Assembly: GCA_004431415.1 (NCBI GenBank)
Contig: QPMI01000562.1
Location: 85,462-149,461 of the forward strand
Direction: 5' to 3'
Length of the DNA: 64,000 bases
DNA from: Cyanophora paradoxa
Taxonomy: Eukaryota > Glaucocystophyceae > Cyanophorales > Cyanophoraceae
Shown here: piece after piece, positions 22,001 through 33,200 of the stretch
Layout of the letters: the number at the start of each line of letters is the position of its first letter
Position numbering within the stretch: the first letter of the stretch is position 1
Made by a program: the position numbers and the translations under genes
Notes under the pieces: model-generated
What the model was told of the DNA's origin: nothing
Databases searched by the model: none
Seen by the model: only the letters and a program-made list of their open reading frames with translations

Positions 22001-24600
22001 GGCCGCGCGAAGTTGTGACGGACCTCGGGGCGGAGGTGGAGCCCTGGGCTCCAGCCGGGGAGCGCTGCATGCGAGCCAGCGGCCGGCCCGCCCTGCGCAA
22101 GCAGGATAAGCGGCGGCGGCGGGTCGAGCGGCAGCGCGGGGCCGAGCGAAGCCGTGACGGACCTCGGGGTGGAGGTGGAGCCCTGGGCTCCAGCCGGGGA
22201 GCGCTGCTTGCGAGCAAGCGGCCGGCCCGCCCTGCGCAAGCAGGGTACGCGGCGGCGGCGGGTCGAGCGGCAGCGCGGGGCTGCGCGAGGCCGTGACGGA
22301 CCTCGGGGCGGAGGTGGCGCCCTGGGCTCCAGCCGGGGAGCGCGGCATGCGAGCCAGCGGCCGGCCCGCCCTGCGCAAGCAGGTTCTGCGGCGGCGGCGG
22401 GTCGAGCGGCGGCGCGGGGCCGCGCGAGGCCGTGACGGACCTCGGGGCGGAGGTGGAGCCCTGGGCTCCAGCCGGAGAGCGCCGCGGTCGAGCCAGCGGC
22501 CGGCCCGCCCTGCGCAAGCAGGTTATGCGGCGGCGGCGGGTCGAGCGGCAGCGCGGGGCCGCGCGAGGCCGTGACGGACCTCGGGGCGGGGGTGGATCCC
22601 TGGGCTCCAGCCGGGGCGCGCTGCCTGCGAGCCAGCGGCCGGCCCGCCCCGCGCCAGCAGGTCATGCGGCGGCGGCGGGTCGAGCGGCAGCGCGGGGCCG
22701 CGTGAGGCCGGGACGGACCTCGGGGCGGAGGTGGAGCCCTGGGCTCCAGCCGGGGGGCGCGGCAGGTGAGCCAGCGGCCGGCCCGCCCTGCGCGAGCAGG
22801 TTATGCGGTGGCGGCGGGTCGAGGTAGCGCGGGGCCACGTGAGGCCGTGACGGACCTCGGGGCGGAGATGGAGCCCTGGGCTCCAGCCGGGGAGCGCGGC
22901 AGGTGAGCCAGCGGTCGGCCCGCCCTGCGCCAGCAGGTTATGCGGCGGTCGTGGGCGGCGGGCGAGTGGCGGCGCGGGGCCGCGCGAGGCCGCTGCAGAC
23001 CTCGGGGAGGCGGTGAAGCCTTGAGCTCCAGCAGGGGAATGTGGCGGGTGCTTCAGCGGCCGGCCCGCCCTGCGCCAGTGATTCACTGAGTCAGGCGGCT
23101 GTGGCGAGCTTATCGGCAGCGTCGGGCCGCGCGAGGCCGTGACGGACCTCGGGGTGGAGGTGGAGCCCTGGGCTCCAGCCGGGGAGTGCCGCAGGTGAGG
23201 AAGCGGCCGGCCCGCCCTCGGGGCGGAGGTGGAGCCCTGGGCTCGAGCCGGGGAGTGCTGCCTGCGAGCCAGCGGCCGGCCCGCCCCGCGCCAGCAGGTT
23301 ATGCGGCGGCGACGGGTCGAGCGGCAGCGCGGGGCCGCGCGAGGCCTTGACAGGCCTCGGGTTGAAGGTGGAGCCCTGGGCTCCAGCCGGGGAGCGCTGC
23401 ATGCGAGCCAGCGGCCGGCCCGCCCTGCGCAAGCAGGTTCTGCGGCGGCGGCGGGTCGAGCGGCGGCGCGGGGCCGCGCGAGGCCGTGACGGCCTCGGGG
23501 TGGAGGTGGAGCCTTGGGCTCCAGCCGGGGAGCGCTGCATGCGAGCCAGCGGCCGGCCCGCCCTGCGCAAGCAGGTTCTGCGGCGGCGGCGGGTCGAGCG
23601 GCAGCGCGGGCTGCGCGAGGCCGTGACGGACCTCGGGGCGGAGGTGGCGCCCTGGGCTCCAGCCGGGGAGCGCTGCATGCGAGCCAGCGGCCGGCCCGCC
23701 CTGCGCAAGCAGGTTCTGCGGCGGCGGCGGGTCGAGCGGCAGCGCGGGGCTGCGCGAGGCCGTGACGGACCTCGGGCGGAGGTGGCGCCCTGGGCTCCAG
23801 CCGGGGAGCGCTGCATGCGAGCCAGCGGCCGGCCCGCCCTGCGCAAGCAGGTTCTGCGGCGGCGGCGGGTCGAGCGGCGGCGCGGGGCCGCGCGAGGCCG
23901 TGACGGCCTGGGGGTGGAGGTGGAGCCCTGGGCTCCAGCCGGGGACCGCGGTATGCGAGCCAGCGGCCGGCCTGCCCTGCGCAAGCAGGTCATGCGGCGG
24001 CGGCGGGTCGAGCGGCGGTGCGGGGCCGCGCGAGGCCGTGACGGACCTCGGGGCGGAGGTGGCGCCCTGGACTCCAGCCGGAGAGCGCTGCCTGCGAACC
24101 AGCGGCCGGCCCGCCCTGCGCCAGCAGGTCAGGCGGAGGCGGCGAGCCGAGCGGCGTTGCCGGGCCGCGCGAGGTCGCTGCAGACCTCGGGGCGGAGGTG
24201 GAGCCTTGGGCTCCAGCCGGGGAGCGCAGCATGCGAGCCAGCGGCCGGCCTGCCCTGCGCAAGCAGGTTATGCGGCGGCGGCGGGTAAAGCGGCGGCGCG
24301 GGCCGCGCGAGGTCGCTACGGACCTCGGGGCGGAGGTGGAGCCCAAGGGGCTCCAGCCGGAGGGCGCTGCAGGCGAGCCCGCGGCCGGCCTGCCCTGCGC
24401 AAGCAGGTCAGGCGGCGGTGGCGGTCGAGCGGCGGCGCGGGGCCGCGCGAGGTCGCTTTCGGGCCTCGGGGCGGAGCCGTGGAGGTGGAGCCCAGGCTCC
24501 CGCCGGAGAGCGCTGCGGTCGAGCCAGCGGCCGGCCCGTCCTGCGCAAGCAGAGTATGCGGCGGCGGCGGGTCGAGCGGCGGCGTGGGGCGCGCGACGGC
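19021..24600. repeat. Minisatellite array, 139-bp unit, about 40 copies
   Basis: Each unit runs GAGCCAGCGGCCGGCCCGCC, CTGCGCAAGCAGG, GGCGGCGGCGGGTCGAGCGG, CGAGGCCGTGACGGACCTCG, GGCGGAGGTGGAGCCCTGGG. The spacing is exactly 139 bases in the best-preserved part (unit marks at 22,015, 22,154, 22,293 and 22,432). Outer units before 20,700 and after 24,100 are more diverged. Because 139 is not a multiple of three, the many ORFs on both strands drift through all frames and are not genes. Confidence 0.9.
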
Positions 24601-25370
24601 GCGGCGCGGATGCGCGGAAGGTCGCCAGCGGGCCGACTCGCAGCGAGATCTGGAGCGCCAGCGAGGGCTGTAGTCCGCAGCGCCACGCGCCAGCGACAGC
24701 ACTGCGGCAGCGGAAGCGCCAGCCTGGCAGTTGCAGCTGCAGCTCAGCGGCTGCGGTGTCGGGCGCCGCGGCGGAGGCTGAGGCCGGGCTGACTCGCACG
24801 CGCTCGGGAGCTGCAGTACTACTAGTAGTACTGGGGACTAGCTTACGTGCAGCCGGGCATGGCATGCGGCGATGCGCCGCGGCGCTGCTGATGCGCGCTG
24901 CGGGCCTAGCGATAGGCCTGCGGCAGCGGATTCTGAGCGCGGAAGCGCCCGGAAGCACCAGCCAGGTAGCTACCGCCGCAGCCTACCGGTAGCGACTACT
25001 AGCGAGCCTCGGAGACCGCGCGCCGGGCCGCCGGCGCGGCGCGCGCGCGCGCGCGGCCGCGGCCGCCGGCGCCGCGGGCCCGCGGCCGCGGGTTCGCGCG
25101 GAATCGCGCCCTCGCGGGTCCGCCGGTCCGGCCGGGACGTTTGTTGTTTTTTGTTTTTGTTTTGTTTTTAGGTCGAGTCAACCATTGAATTGACTAAAAT
25201 CGACCACAGACAAACAAAAAACAAAAACACTCTGCGATCGCGATCGATCGCGAGGCTGCATGCGCAGCGGGCACTCCGACGGAGTGCGGCCGCGGGGCCT
25301 GTAGAGCGACGCGCCAGCGGTCCCCGACTCCCCGGAACTAGATCCGAGGACGGGGCCCGCAGCGGCGAGC
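24600..25370. other. Spacer between the two minisatellites
   Basis: Moderately GC-rich unique sequence with short simple repeats: ACTACTAGTAGTA near 24,818, a long alternating CG tract near 25,040-25,070, and TTGTTTTTTGTTTTTGTTTTG near 25,141-25,170. No gene is supported. Confidence 0.5.
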
Positions 25371-27150
25371 GCCAGCGGGCCATCTCGCAGCGGTTCCGCC
25401 AGCGAGGCCGTACTCCGGGGTGGAGCTCGCCGGCCGCGGGCGCGGCCGGGGGCCTGCGGGGCAGGCCGGGGCCGCGGCGCGCCGCGCCAGCGGTCCCCGG
25501 AACTCCGAGGACGGGGCCCGCAGCGCGACGCGCCAGCGGGCCATCTCGCAGCGGTTCCGCCAGCGAGGCCGTACTCCGGGGTGGAGCTCGCCGGCCGCGG
25601 GCGCGGCCGGGGCCTGCGGGCAGGCCGGGACCGCGGCGCGCCGCGCCAGCGGTCCCCGGAACTCCGAGCACGGGGCCCGCAGCGCGACGCGCCAGCGGGC
25701 CATCTCGCAGCGGTTCCGCCAGCGAGGCCGTACTCCGGGGAGGAGCTCGCCGGCCGCGGGCGCGGCCGGGCCTGCGGGGCAGGCCGGGACCGCGGCGCGC
25801 CGCGCCAGCGGTCCCCGGAGCTCCGAGCACGGGGCCCGCAGCGCGACGCGCCAGCGGGCCATCTCGCAGCGGTTCCGCCAGCGAGGCCGTACTCCGGGGT
25901 GGAGCTCGCCGGCCGCGGGCGCGGCCGGGGCCTGCGGGCAGGCCGGGACCGCGGCGCGCCGCGCCAGCGGTCCCCGGAACTCCGAGCACGGGGCCCGCAG
26001 CGCGACGCGCCAGCGGGCCATCTCGCAGCGGTTCCGCCAGCGAGGCCGTACTCCGGGGTGGAGCTCGCCGGCCGCGGGCGCGGCCGGGGCCTGCGGGGCA
26101 GGCCGGGACCGCGGCGCGCCGCGCCAGCGGTCCCCGGAACTCCGAGCACGGGGCCCGCAGCGCGACGCGCCAGCGGGCCATCTCGCAGCGGTTCCGCCAG
26201 CGAGGCCGTACTCCGGGGAGGAGCTCGCCGGCCGCGGGCGCGGCCGGGGCCTGCGGGGCAGGGCGGGACCGCGGCGCGCCGCGCCAGCGGTCCCCGGAGC
26301 TCCGAGCACGGGGCCCGCAGCGCGACGCGCCAGCGGGCCATCTCGCAGCGGTTCCGCCAGCGAGGCCGTACTCCGGGGTGGAGCTCGCCGGCCGTGGGCG
26401 CGGCCGGGGCCTGCGGGGCAGGCCGGGACCGCGGCGCGCCGCGCCAGCGGTCCCCGGAACTCCGAGCACGGGCCCGCAGCGCGACGCGCCAGCGGGCCAT
26501 CTCGCAGCGGTTCCGCCAGCGAGGCCGTACTCCGGGGTGGAGCTCGCCGGCCGCGGGCGCGGCCGGGGGCCTGCGGGGCAGGCCGGGGCCGCGGCGCGCC
26601 GCGCCAGCGGTCCCCGGAACTCCGAGGACGGGGCCCGCAGCGCGACGCGCTAGCGGGCCATCTCGCAGCGGTTCCGCCAGCGAGGCCGTACTCCGGGGTG
26701 GAGCTCGCCGGCCGCGGGCGCGGCCGGGGCCTGCGGGGCAGGCCGGGACCGCGGCGCGCCGCGCCAGCGGTCCCCGGAACTCCGAGCACGGGGCCCGCAG
26801 CGCGACGCGCCAGCGGGCCATCTCGCAGCGGTTCCGCCAGCGAGGCCGTACTCCGGGGTGGAGCTCGCCGGCCGCGGGCGCGGCCGGGGCCTGCGGGGCA
26901 GGCCGGGACCGCGGCGCGCCGCGCCAGCGGTCCCCGGAACTCCGAGGACGGGGCCCGCAGCGCGACGCGCCAGCGGGCCATCTCGCAGCGGTTCCGCCAG
27001 CGAGGCCGTACTCCGGGGGGAGCTCGCCGGCCGCGGCGCGGCCGGGGCCTGCGGGGCAGGCCGGGACCGCGGCGCGCCGCGCCAGCGGTCCCCGGAACTC
27101 CGAGGACGGGGCCCGCAGCGAGGCGCCAGCGGGCCGACTCGCAGCGAGGC
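25370..27150. repeat. Minisatellite array, about 160-bp unit, 11 copies
   Basis: The unit runs GCGACGCGCCAGCGGGCCAT, CTCGCAGCGGTTCCGCCAGC, GAGGCCGTACTCCGGGGTGG, AGCTCGCCGGCCGCGGGCGC, then GCGCGCCGCGCCAGCGGTCC. The landmark GCCGTACTCCGGGG recurs about every 160 bases from 25,405 to 27,010. Copies are far more uniform than those of the 139-bp array, implying recent expansion. The 430-680 residue ORFs across it on both strands are artefacts of the repeat. Confidence 0.9.
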
Positions 27151-27529
27151 GCCAGCGAGAACCGTACTCCGTCGCCACCCGAGCCGCGCGGGCGGCCGGG
27201 CACCGTCCGTCGGTGGATCACGCGTAAGGCACGATCCAAGCCCCGACGGTGCGGTGGGCCTGCAGCGCGAGCGCCAGCAGGCCGGGGCGTTCCTGCGCGA
27301 GCTCCGCCGGCGTGGCGCGGCGGCGGCGTCCGGTTCGAGCGCCGAGGAGCTCCCGGATCATGCGCGCAGGGAATGGTCAGGGATCCGGAGGAATCGCGCG
27401 GCGGGTCTCAATACACGCTTATAGAGTGTATAGGCAAGCCGGCGGCCGCGGACTGACGGTGGGCCCCCGGGATAGCCAGCGCGCGCTGGATGCGAGCGTG
27501 GCGGGCGGGCCCGGACGTGAATCCACGTA

Positions 27530-27672
27530 CCGGCACGGCAGTAAGGCACCAGATTCAAGCGTGAATCGGGGCCCGGGGCCGATTCCGGGAGGATCGCTGG
27601 GAACAGGGTTTGCTCCGGCCAGCCAACGAGGCAGAACTGCTTCACAGTTGCTGCCGCGGGATCACGCTCCAC
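27530..27672 (-). pseudogene. Leader ORF remnant in the non-autonomous YR element
   Basis: Minus-strand reading AAATVKQFCLVGWPEQTL, PAILPES and LVPYCRAG matches the leader ORF at 1,244-1,477 residue by residue in its core. It is the only coding-like trace shared with the autonomous element, at the same distance from A1. No ATG precedes it in frame nearby. Confidence 0.5.
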
Positions 27673-27785
27673 TGCAGCTAGCCATGGTGCTGCAGAGTTG
27701 GGTCGGCTCCGTGCAATAGGAGGGACGGCCGAGATGTGCGGCCGCCGGTCCGACAGGGCTGTTTAGGAGTGATTGCTGTGCTGGC

Positions 27786-28108
27786 TGTGGCGATTTCGCT
27801 TCGCCGCTGGTCGCTTCGTGGCCTGGAGCGGCCGCGAGCGAAGCAGGGCGTGAAGGGAAACCCCGAATCAGCGTACCCCCCGGAGCTCGGCGGCTTCAAG
27901 CCCGCCGGCTCGGCCCAACGGCTAGCTCAGCTAGTCCCTTGCGGGGCGCTCGCTGCCGCCTGCTGCTCATCCCGTGCTCGCCTCGCGCCGCTCTGCGGCT
28001 AGCGAGTCGCTCAGCTCTTTCGTGCCTGGCGTTCGGCTACGGTCTTCTTTACTCGCATTCAGTCGGCGCAAAACTCGATTTACGCATTGAGAGCGCAAAT
28101 CCCGAGCA
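27786..28108 (-). repeat. A1 terminus of the second YR element
   Basis: Inverted copy of the A block, ending at GAGCGCAAATCCCGAGCA. Host coding sequence follows directly. Confidence 0.75.
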
Positions 28109-28738
28109 CCGCGATGACGGGAATGGCACTCGGCGCTGCAGCACTCAGCGCAGTCTCGGCGATCGTGCCGCCCGTGCCATCGCGAGGTCGCCGTGGATCA
28201 GTGTATGCCTCGGGAATCCCGCCTCGCAGAAGATCGAGTGTGAGTCCCGAAGCCGCCCGGACGGCGGCCGCGGCAGAGAGCCGGGCGAGGAAGTTCAGTA
28301 CCGCATCCGTCGGGGCAGAATCGCCGACGAGCGAACGACGCGACAAGCGCCGCTCCAGCGTCCACTCGACGAGCTCCAATGCGGGCCGCACGCACAGCTA
28401 TAGCCCCGTCAGGCGCCGCGGGTCGCTTGCGTACGCTTCCGGCGTCCCGCCGGGAGGGAGGCGTCCATCGGAAACGCCCTCCAAACACGGCGCATCCGAG
28501 CCTCTCTCCGCCAGCGACATCTACCTCCATCTCGCGCAGCAGCGGAGGCGCTGCAGCGTTGACCCCGCTTCGTTCGATCACGCTGCGGCGGCGGCTGCCG
28601 CGACTGCCGCCGTCGCGGCGGAGCGCGCCCTGCAGCTCGCCAGGCCGAGCGTTGACAAGACGTCCACGTCTAGTCACCCAGGTCATCATCACAGTGCTCG
28701 GCGCATCGCCCATTCTGAACGCCACTACATCCCATCGT
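28109..28738 (+). CDS. Host gene part 3a: Ser/Arg-rich exon, cut by virus-like element E1
   Basis: Continues in frame from the exon before the second retroelement (MTGMALGAAALSAVSAIVPP). It encodes a low-complexity region with repeated RRGSVYASG, RRRSSVS, RRGSLAYASGVPPGGRR and a final HSERHYIPS. The R-R-x-S motifs look like basophilic kinase sites in a cytoplasmic linker. The exon is broken at 28,738 by E1; the first E1 bases create a TAG stop. Host sequence resumes at 40,201 with the duplicated ATCGT. Confidence 0.7.
28734..28738. repeat. Target-site duplication ATCGT, left copy
   Basis: ATCGT directly precedes the left TIR and recurs directly after the right TIR (40,201-40,205). A 5-bp duplication fits a retroviral-type integrase; Polintons usually make 6 bp and virophage-like elements 5-6 bp. 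Confidence 0.85.
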
Positions 28739-29142
28739 AGCTCAGCACTGCGCCGTGTCTCCAAAAAAATACCCGCGAAAAAATCAAAAACAAATCAGAA
28801 AACAAACCATTCCCAGTAACCCAATCTTGAATATCAGTAAATCTCAGTAAGCCTCAGTAACAAAAATTGAATTAATCGAAGTTATATCATAATCTCGATT
28901 AATTATATCTTATCGAAGTTATATCTTTTTTATGCGCCGTGTCTCCAAAACAATTCCCAAGAAAAACAAACCATTCACAGTAACCCAATTCCAAATCTCA
29001 CTAAATCTCAGTAAGCCTCAGTAACAAAAATCGAATTAATCGAAGTTATATCTTAAATCTTATTTATCGAAGTTATATCATAATCTCGATTAATTATATT
29101 TAATCGAAGTTATTTCCTTTTTATCCGCCGTGTCTCCCATGA
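28739..29142. repeat. E1 left terminal inverted repeat (404 bp)
   Basis: Matches the reverse complement of 39,797-40,200 with scattered differences. It contains two tandem sub-units of about 185-190 bp. Three marker strings [G/C]CGCCGTGTCTCC occur at 28,750-28,762, 28,934-28,946 and 29,125-29,137. Each sub-unit carries ACAAACCATTC-CAGTAACCC, CTCAGTAAGCCTCAGTAACA and several ATCGAAGTTATAT copies. These could be integrase or replication-initiation sites. Confidence 0.92.
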
Positions 29143-29235
29143 TTTAGCGTTTCGTTAAACCACTTCTCAGATTGTATCTTCTCCTTACAACATTACTTCG
29201 ATTGGGTTTTATGCCTTCCTTTGCTACCAATCGAT

Positions 29236-30203
29236 TCACTTTATTCGTCTTATTAACCTGCTGAATTCTTTTTTGCGATGGATCTTTATGATATCATCTT
29301 TATTCACCTTTTGCAATTCTTGCTTCTTAAATCTCCTCTTCACTTCTTTCGTTTCCTCACCATCATTATCTTCAAGCACTTTGAAACGATTCCTATCAGC
29401 CTTTGCAACAGTGTAGACCTTCTGACTGAATTGCGCACCTTCTTTTTCAAATAACCCCTTTGGTTGCAAAACTCGAACTGTGTCTCCTGGTTTCACTTGA
29501 TTAGTATCAGCCTCCTTTACACGATTGTTGTGAACAGTATCCCTCATGTAAATAAATAACTGTTTATCTTCATTTGTATACACTGCATTTGGAGAGTCAT
29601 TTTTCAATGCAGAATGGGGACTGCTATTATACAAGTCAATTACATCACTAAGTAGATCGATCCATTTCGTGGTTCCCTTTGCTGTCATCGATTTTCTGAG
29701 ATACTGTTTGAAAGTCCTAGTGAACCTATCAATTATCCCCAGTTTATCTCCTACTGTGATGTGGTCATCCTTTGCCACATCTGTGTATAGCATTACACCA
29801 TGTTCACTGCACCAATTTCGGTATACTGCCTGGGAAAACTCATTATCCCAGAGAGAGCATTAACTTTGCCTGCTTCTTGCTTGAACCTATTTAAAATGCT
29901 CGGGATCTCACTGCTGTTTTTAAAAGGATAAACAAATCCTTTGCGACTAAGTATGTCTACGAAACTAAGCATTTTGAAAATGCCATTGTTGGCAGTCTGA
30001 AACCCTCTGAAATATGTTATATCGATTTGAAACGATCTAGGCTTTGCCACTATGCGAAGAAACGATTTGGGTTTCCTTGGTTTCTTGTAAATTTGCTGGA
30101 GTTCTGAGTTTTTGAACTTCTTTTTCAACTCTTTTTCATCAAAACTCACTTTTTCATTAATCAGTTTCTGCCTATACTTTTTGAATGATAATACACTATC
30201 CAT
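29236..30203 (-). pseudogene. Retroviral-type (rve) integrase, one frameshift
   Basis: Two minus-strand pieces, 30,203-29,793 and 29,793-29,236, make one integrase of about 320 residues if a single base is restored near 29,845. Core motifs: first catalytic Asp in FQIDITYFRG, second in the DNEFSQAVYRNWCSEHG segment at the frame change, and third position in GIIDRFTRTFKQYL, where Asp replaces the usual Glu. A basic C-terminal part follows, with PGDTVRVLQPKG (SH3/chromo-like barrel). Its ATG overlaps the last A of the upstream helicase stop, so the genes are read in series. Role: insertion of E1 with a 5-bp stagger. The break may be a sequencing error. Confidence 0.8.
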
Positions 30204-33200
30204 TATTGGGCGGCACAGTTACACTTAATATGAGAGAGGAAACAATTTTTGGTAATGTGAGCCACAGCATTATTAATTCGATCTACCGAAATATCTTCAA
30301 AGTCCATGGCATTGTAGCATCGCAGGCAATGCCCATACTGCTTCCCATATCGCTGCTTGATCCAATCCCATGTGATGTAATCATGCTCATCGAATTGTCT
30401 GTTTGCTGCTCGGTCCTGATCCTTGTAAGTCGAAATCTTCTCGTTATTCTCTCTTTTCCACACTTTCCAGTGAGCCATTTCGAAATTATCATGGTAAATA
30501 ACAACATCATCCAGCCTTGTGGTTCGAGTGAGAGCAACATATAGCCACTTCTTTGAAACAAATGGCGCCCCAGTTTCGAACACGACTACCCTGTTCCCTT
30601 TGCAGCGAATCGTATCACCTTGAACAACATGGCAGGTGTTTGCGTAAGCCAGGGCGAAATGTTTGACTGCATCCCTGCTGAGAACAATCTCATCCTTCTT
30701 GTTGGCAATGTCAGCAATAATGAAACTGTCCTTTGAGAGCTTGACAATCTTGTAGACAAATCCATTATGAACTATCTTCCCACCCTTTGCAATACGAGTC
30801 TTTGCAACAACTTTGATCCCGCCAGCATAAATGGAAACATTATCCCCGTAGTTCATTTTGTGAAGGGCTAGGTTCACCTCTGCACCCTTGCGGTTTGTAT
30901 ACACAATGCCTTTATCTGTCTTTGCCAATTCGTCCACAACCTTGAACCCGTACTTTGCTAGGACCTCACTTACACTCAAACCTTTCTCGAATAAATCAAT
31001 TCGAATTTGCTCAACCTTTCTGCGATCTTCCTCAGTCTCATGGCGCTTGTTCACTTGGAGTAACAATTCGTTGGGGAACAGGCGATGGAGGATATCAAGG
31101 TAATACTCATCTTGATCAACACTCATATCCTGAATGGGTGGGTTCTGATACGGGTCACCTGTGGCAATGTATACCTTATCTGGGAACTGCTCATTCATGA
31201 TGTGGTCCAGGGCTGCCAGTTCTCCAATCTTAAACTGACAGATCTCATCAATAACAATGCAATCAAATTCTACCAAACCAGATGCATTCCCTCCTACGAT
31301 TTCATCCATGTTCGACTCATCGATTTTGAGATGAAGGGCATCATAGATTGTCTTCACATTTTTCAATCCTTGCTCTTTCATTTCCTTCACTCGCTTGTTG
31401 GTCGGAACAATATAGAGGGGATTTTTGAAACGCTTCCCATATTCAACTGTCATGTGAGTCTTTCCAACTCCTGGAACTGATCCGAGAAGAACCCATCGTT
31501 TTTGTGTAGCCAGCAAATCACAAATCGCGGTTGTGTCATACTCATCAACCACAGAGTGTTTGGTATAACTGTAGTTCTCGATTTTCACAAAGTCAGTCGC
31601 TCTCTCAAACTTTCCGTAACGAATTCGTTTTGCCTCGAGGTCTTTCTTCTCACCTGAAAACTTTTTAGAAAAATTGGGGCAGCATTTCACACTGAATTTT
31701 CCAATATTCTCAAAGGCATTGCGATCGAATGACACTGGGGCAATGGGTTCATAAGCGATCCCATAAACACAATCGGTGTTCAAAGCGAGTGGTCGGATCT
31801 GCTGTTTAGCGAGTTCGACACACTTCTCATACATACACATCCTCATAATTGACAAGAGGGTAGTGTACAATGGCATGAAGCCATCAATGAGCTGCTTTTC
31901 TGCTACCTGATTGACATAGTAGATATGGGGTTCGGTCATCTCTTCCTCACACAGAACGAACTCTGTCTCCTCATAAGTGGCAAGAGTCTCACCAAAGAGG
32001 TAAATTTTAACCTCCCCTCCGTTCTGTTTCTGGAACTCGATCGCATCGTCTCTGTTGTGGAAAATGGTGGTTTTCACTCTGCTATTTCGTTGCTTTCCAG
32101 TTTGCCCAATTGCACTCACCAAGATCTGCTTCTTATCAACAGGATCGAGGTCGCTATCTAAGATTCGAGCAACTGTGTTGCCTGCAAGGTTGGGAATGAG
32201 TTTGTAAGGTCGCAGAACCGCTTTGATGGAGATGTCATCCTTGAAATCCTCGAAATGCTTTTTGAGAACCAAACCAGGAACGACATTGTACTTGGAATCA
32301 ATGATCATCCTCTTGTATCTGTTGTAGGTGTTTGCTTCGTACTCCTTTCCGTTCTTGTCTTTGGCTTTGAAAAAGTATTTGTCGTCCAGTTTCACGTAAT
32401 AGAAGCTGTATTCCTCGATTTGCTCTGCATCTGTGATTGTCACACTCTTGAAGACATCGAACTTGCTGAGAACAGGAACGAATTTGATCATCAAGGCTAC
32501 AATGTAAGGGTATGCTTTGCACATATCGAACTCGTAAATATCTGTGTTATAGCGAATTTCATCAAAGGTCTCCTCATCCACATCAAAGAGACCACGAAGG
32601 GCAGTCTGCACTCCATTCTTGAATGCATTTATGGTTTGCTCATTGTAAGTACTCTTGTTGGAAGTGTTGATTAGAGACCTATACATATCCAGATTTAGTT
32701 TCTCGAATTTATCTCTGTACTCAGCATTCTTGAAGCTAATCTCGAAAGCTGTTTCCACATCTGTATCGTTACCAGGTGGGGTCACGACAACATCCTTATC
32801 GTCAATAGTGAAACGAATATGGGTTGCCTTTCCGATTTGGGAGAACCCAGGTTGGACCTGATAATTATGCACCACAATGAACTCTCTGAGTAGTTCATCC
32901 AGTGAACCACCATAGCAGATTCGAATGCTCGATTGGTTCTTTGGATTGTCAGACCTGACAATTCTCAGAATGTCATCGGGATTTGTGGCAAACTCCTTGA
33001 ACCTTCTTTGCTTTATAATCTTGTAACGAGAACTGAGTGGAACATTGGTATCTTTTGGCTTGGAGCCATTGAAGGACTGTGTGAGAGCCTTAATATTGTG
33101 ATTTAACAAATACATGTGACCATTCTCAATCTTCACATATGCAACAGAAGGGGTCAAGTGTGTGTTCCTGGTCTTGGGCAGGAAAGTCAGTTCAGGGACA

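Larger units (their letters stand above)
16527..28108 (-). mobile_element. Large non-autonomous YR element filled with minisatellites
   Basis: An 11.6-kb insertion, inverted relative to the first element but with the same terminal plan. Read on the minus strand: A1 (28,108-27,786), interior, B1 (18,605-18,058), A2 (18,057-about 17,745), spacer, B2 (17,096-16,528). The interior has no RT, RNase H or recombinase. It holds the leader ORF remnant and two long GC-rich minisatellites. It presumably depends on an autonomous relative for movement. The host octamer CCGCGATG lies on both sides (16,519-16,526 and 28,109-28,116). This may be a target duplication or a recombination core; such elements usually make none. 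Confidence 0.75.

Noticed and set aside
20910-24673. Numerous 75-430 residue ORFs
   Set aside because: All reflect the 139-bp repeat shifting frame each unit.
25178-27456. ORFs of 430-680 residues on both strands
   Set aside because: Produced by the roughly 160-bp minisatellite read in several frames; no start context and no similarity beyond the repeat.
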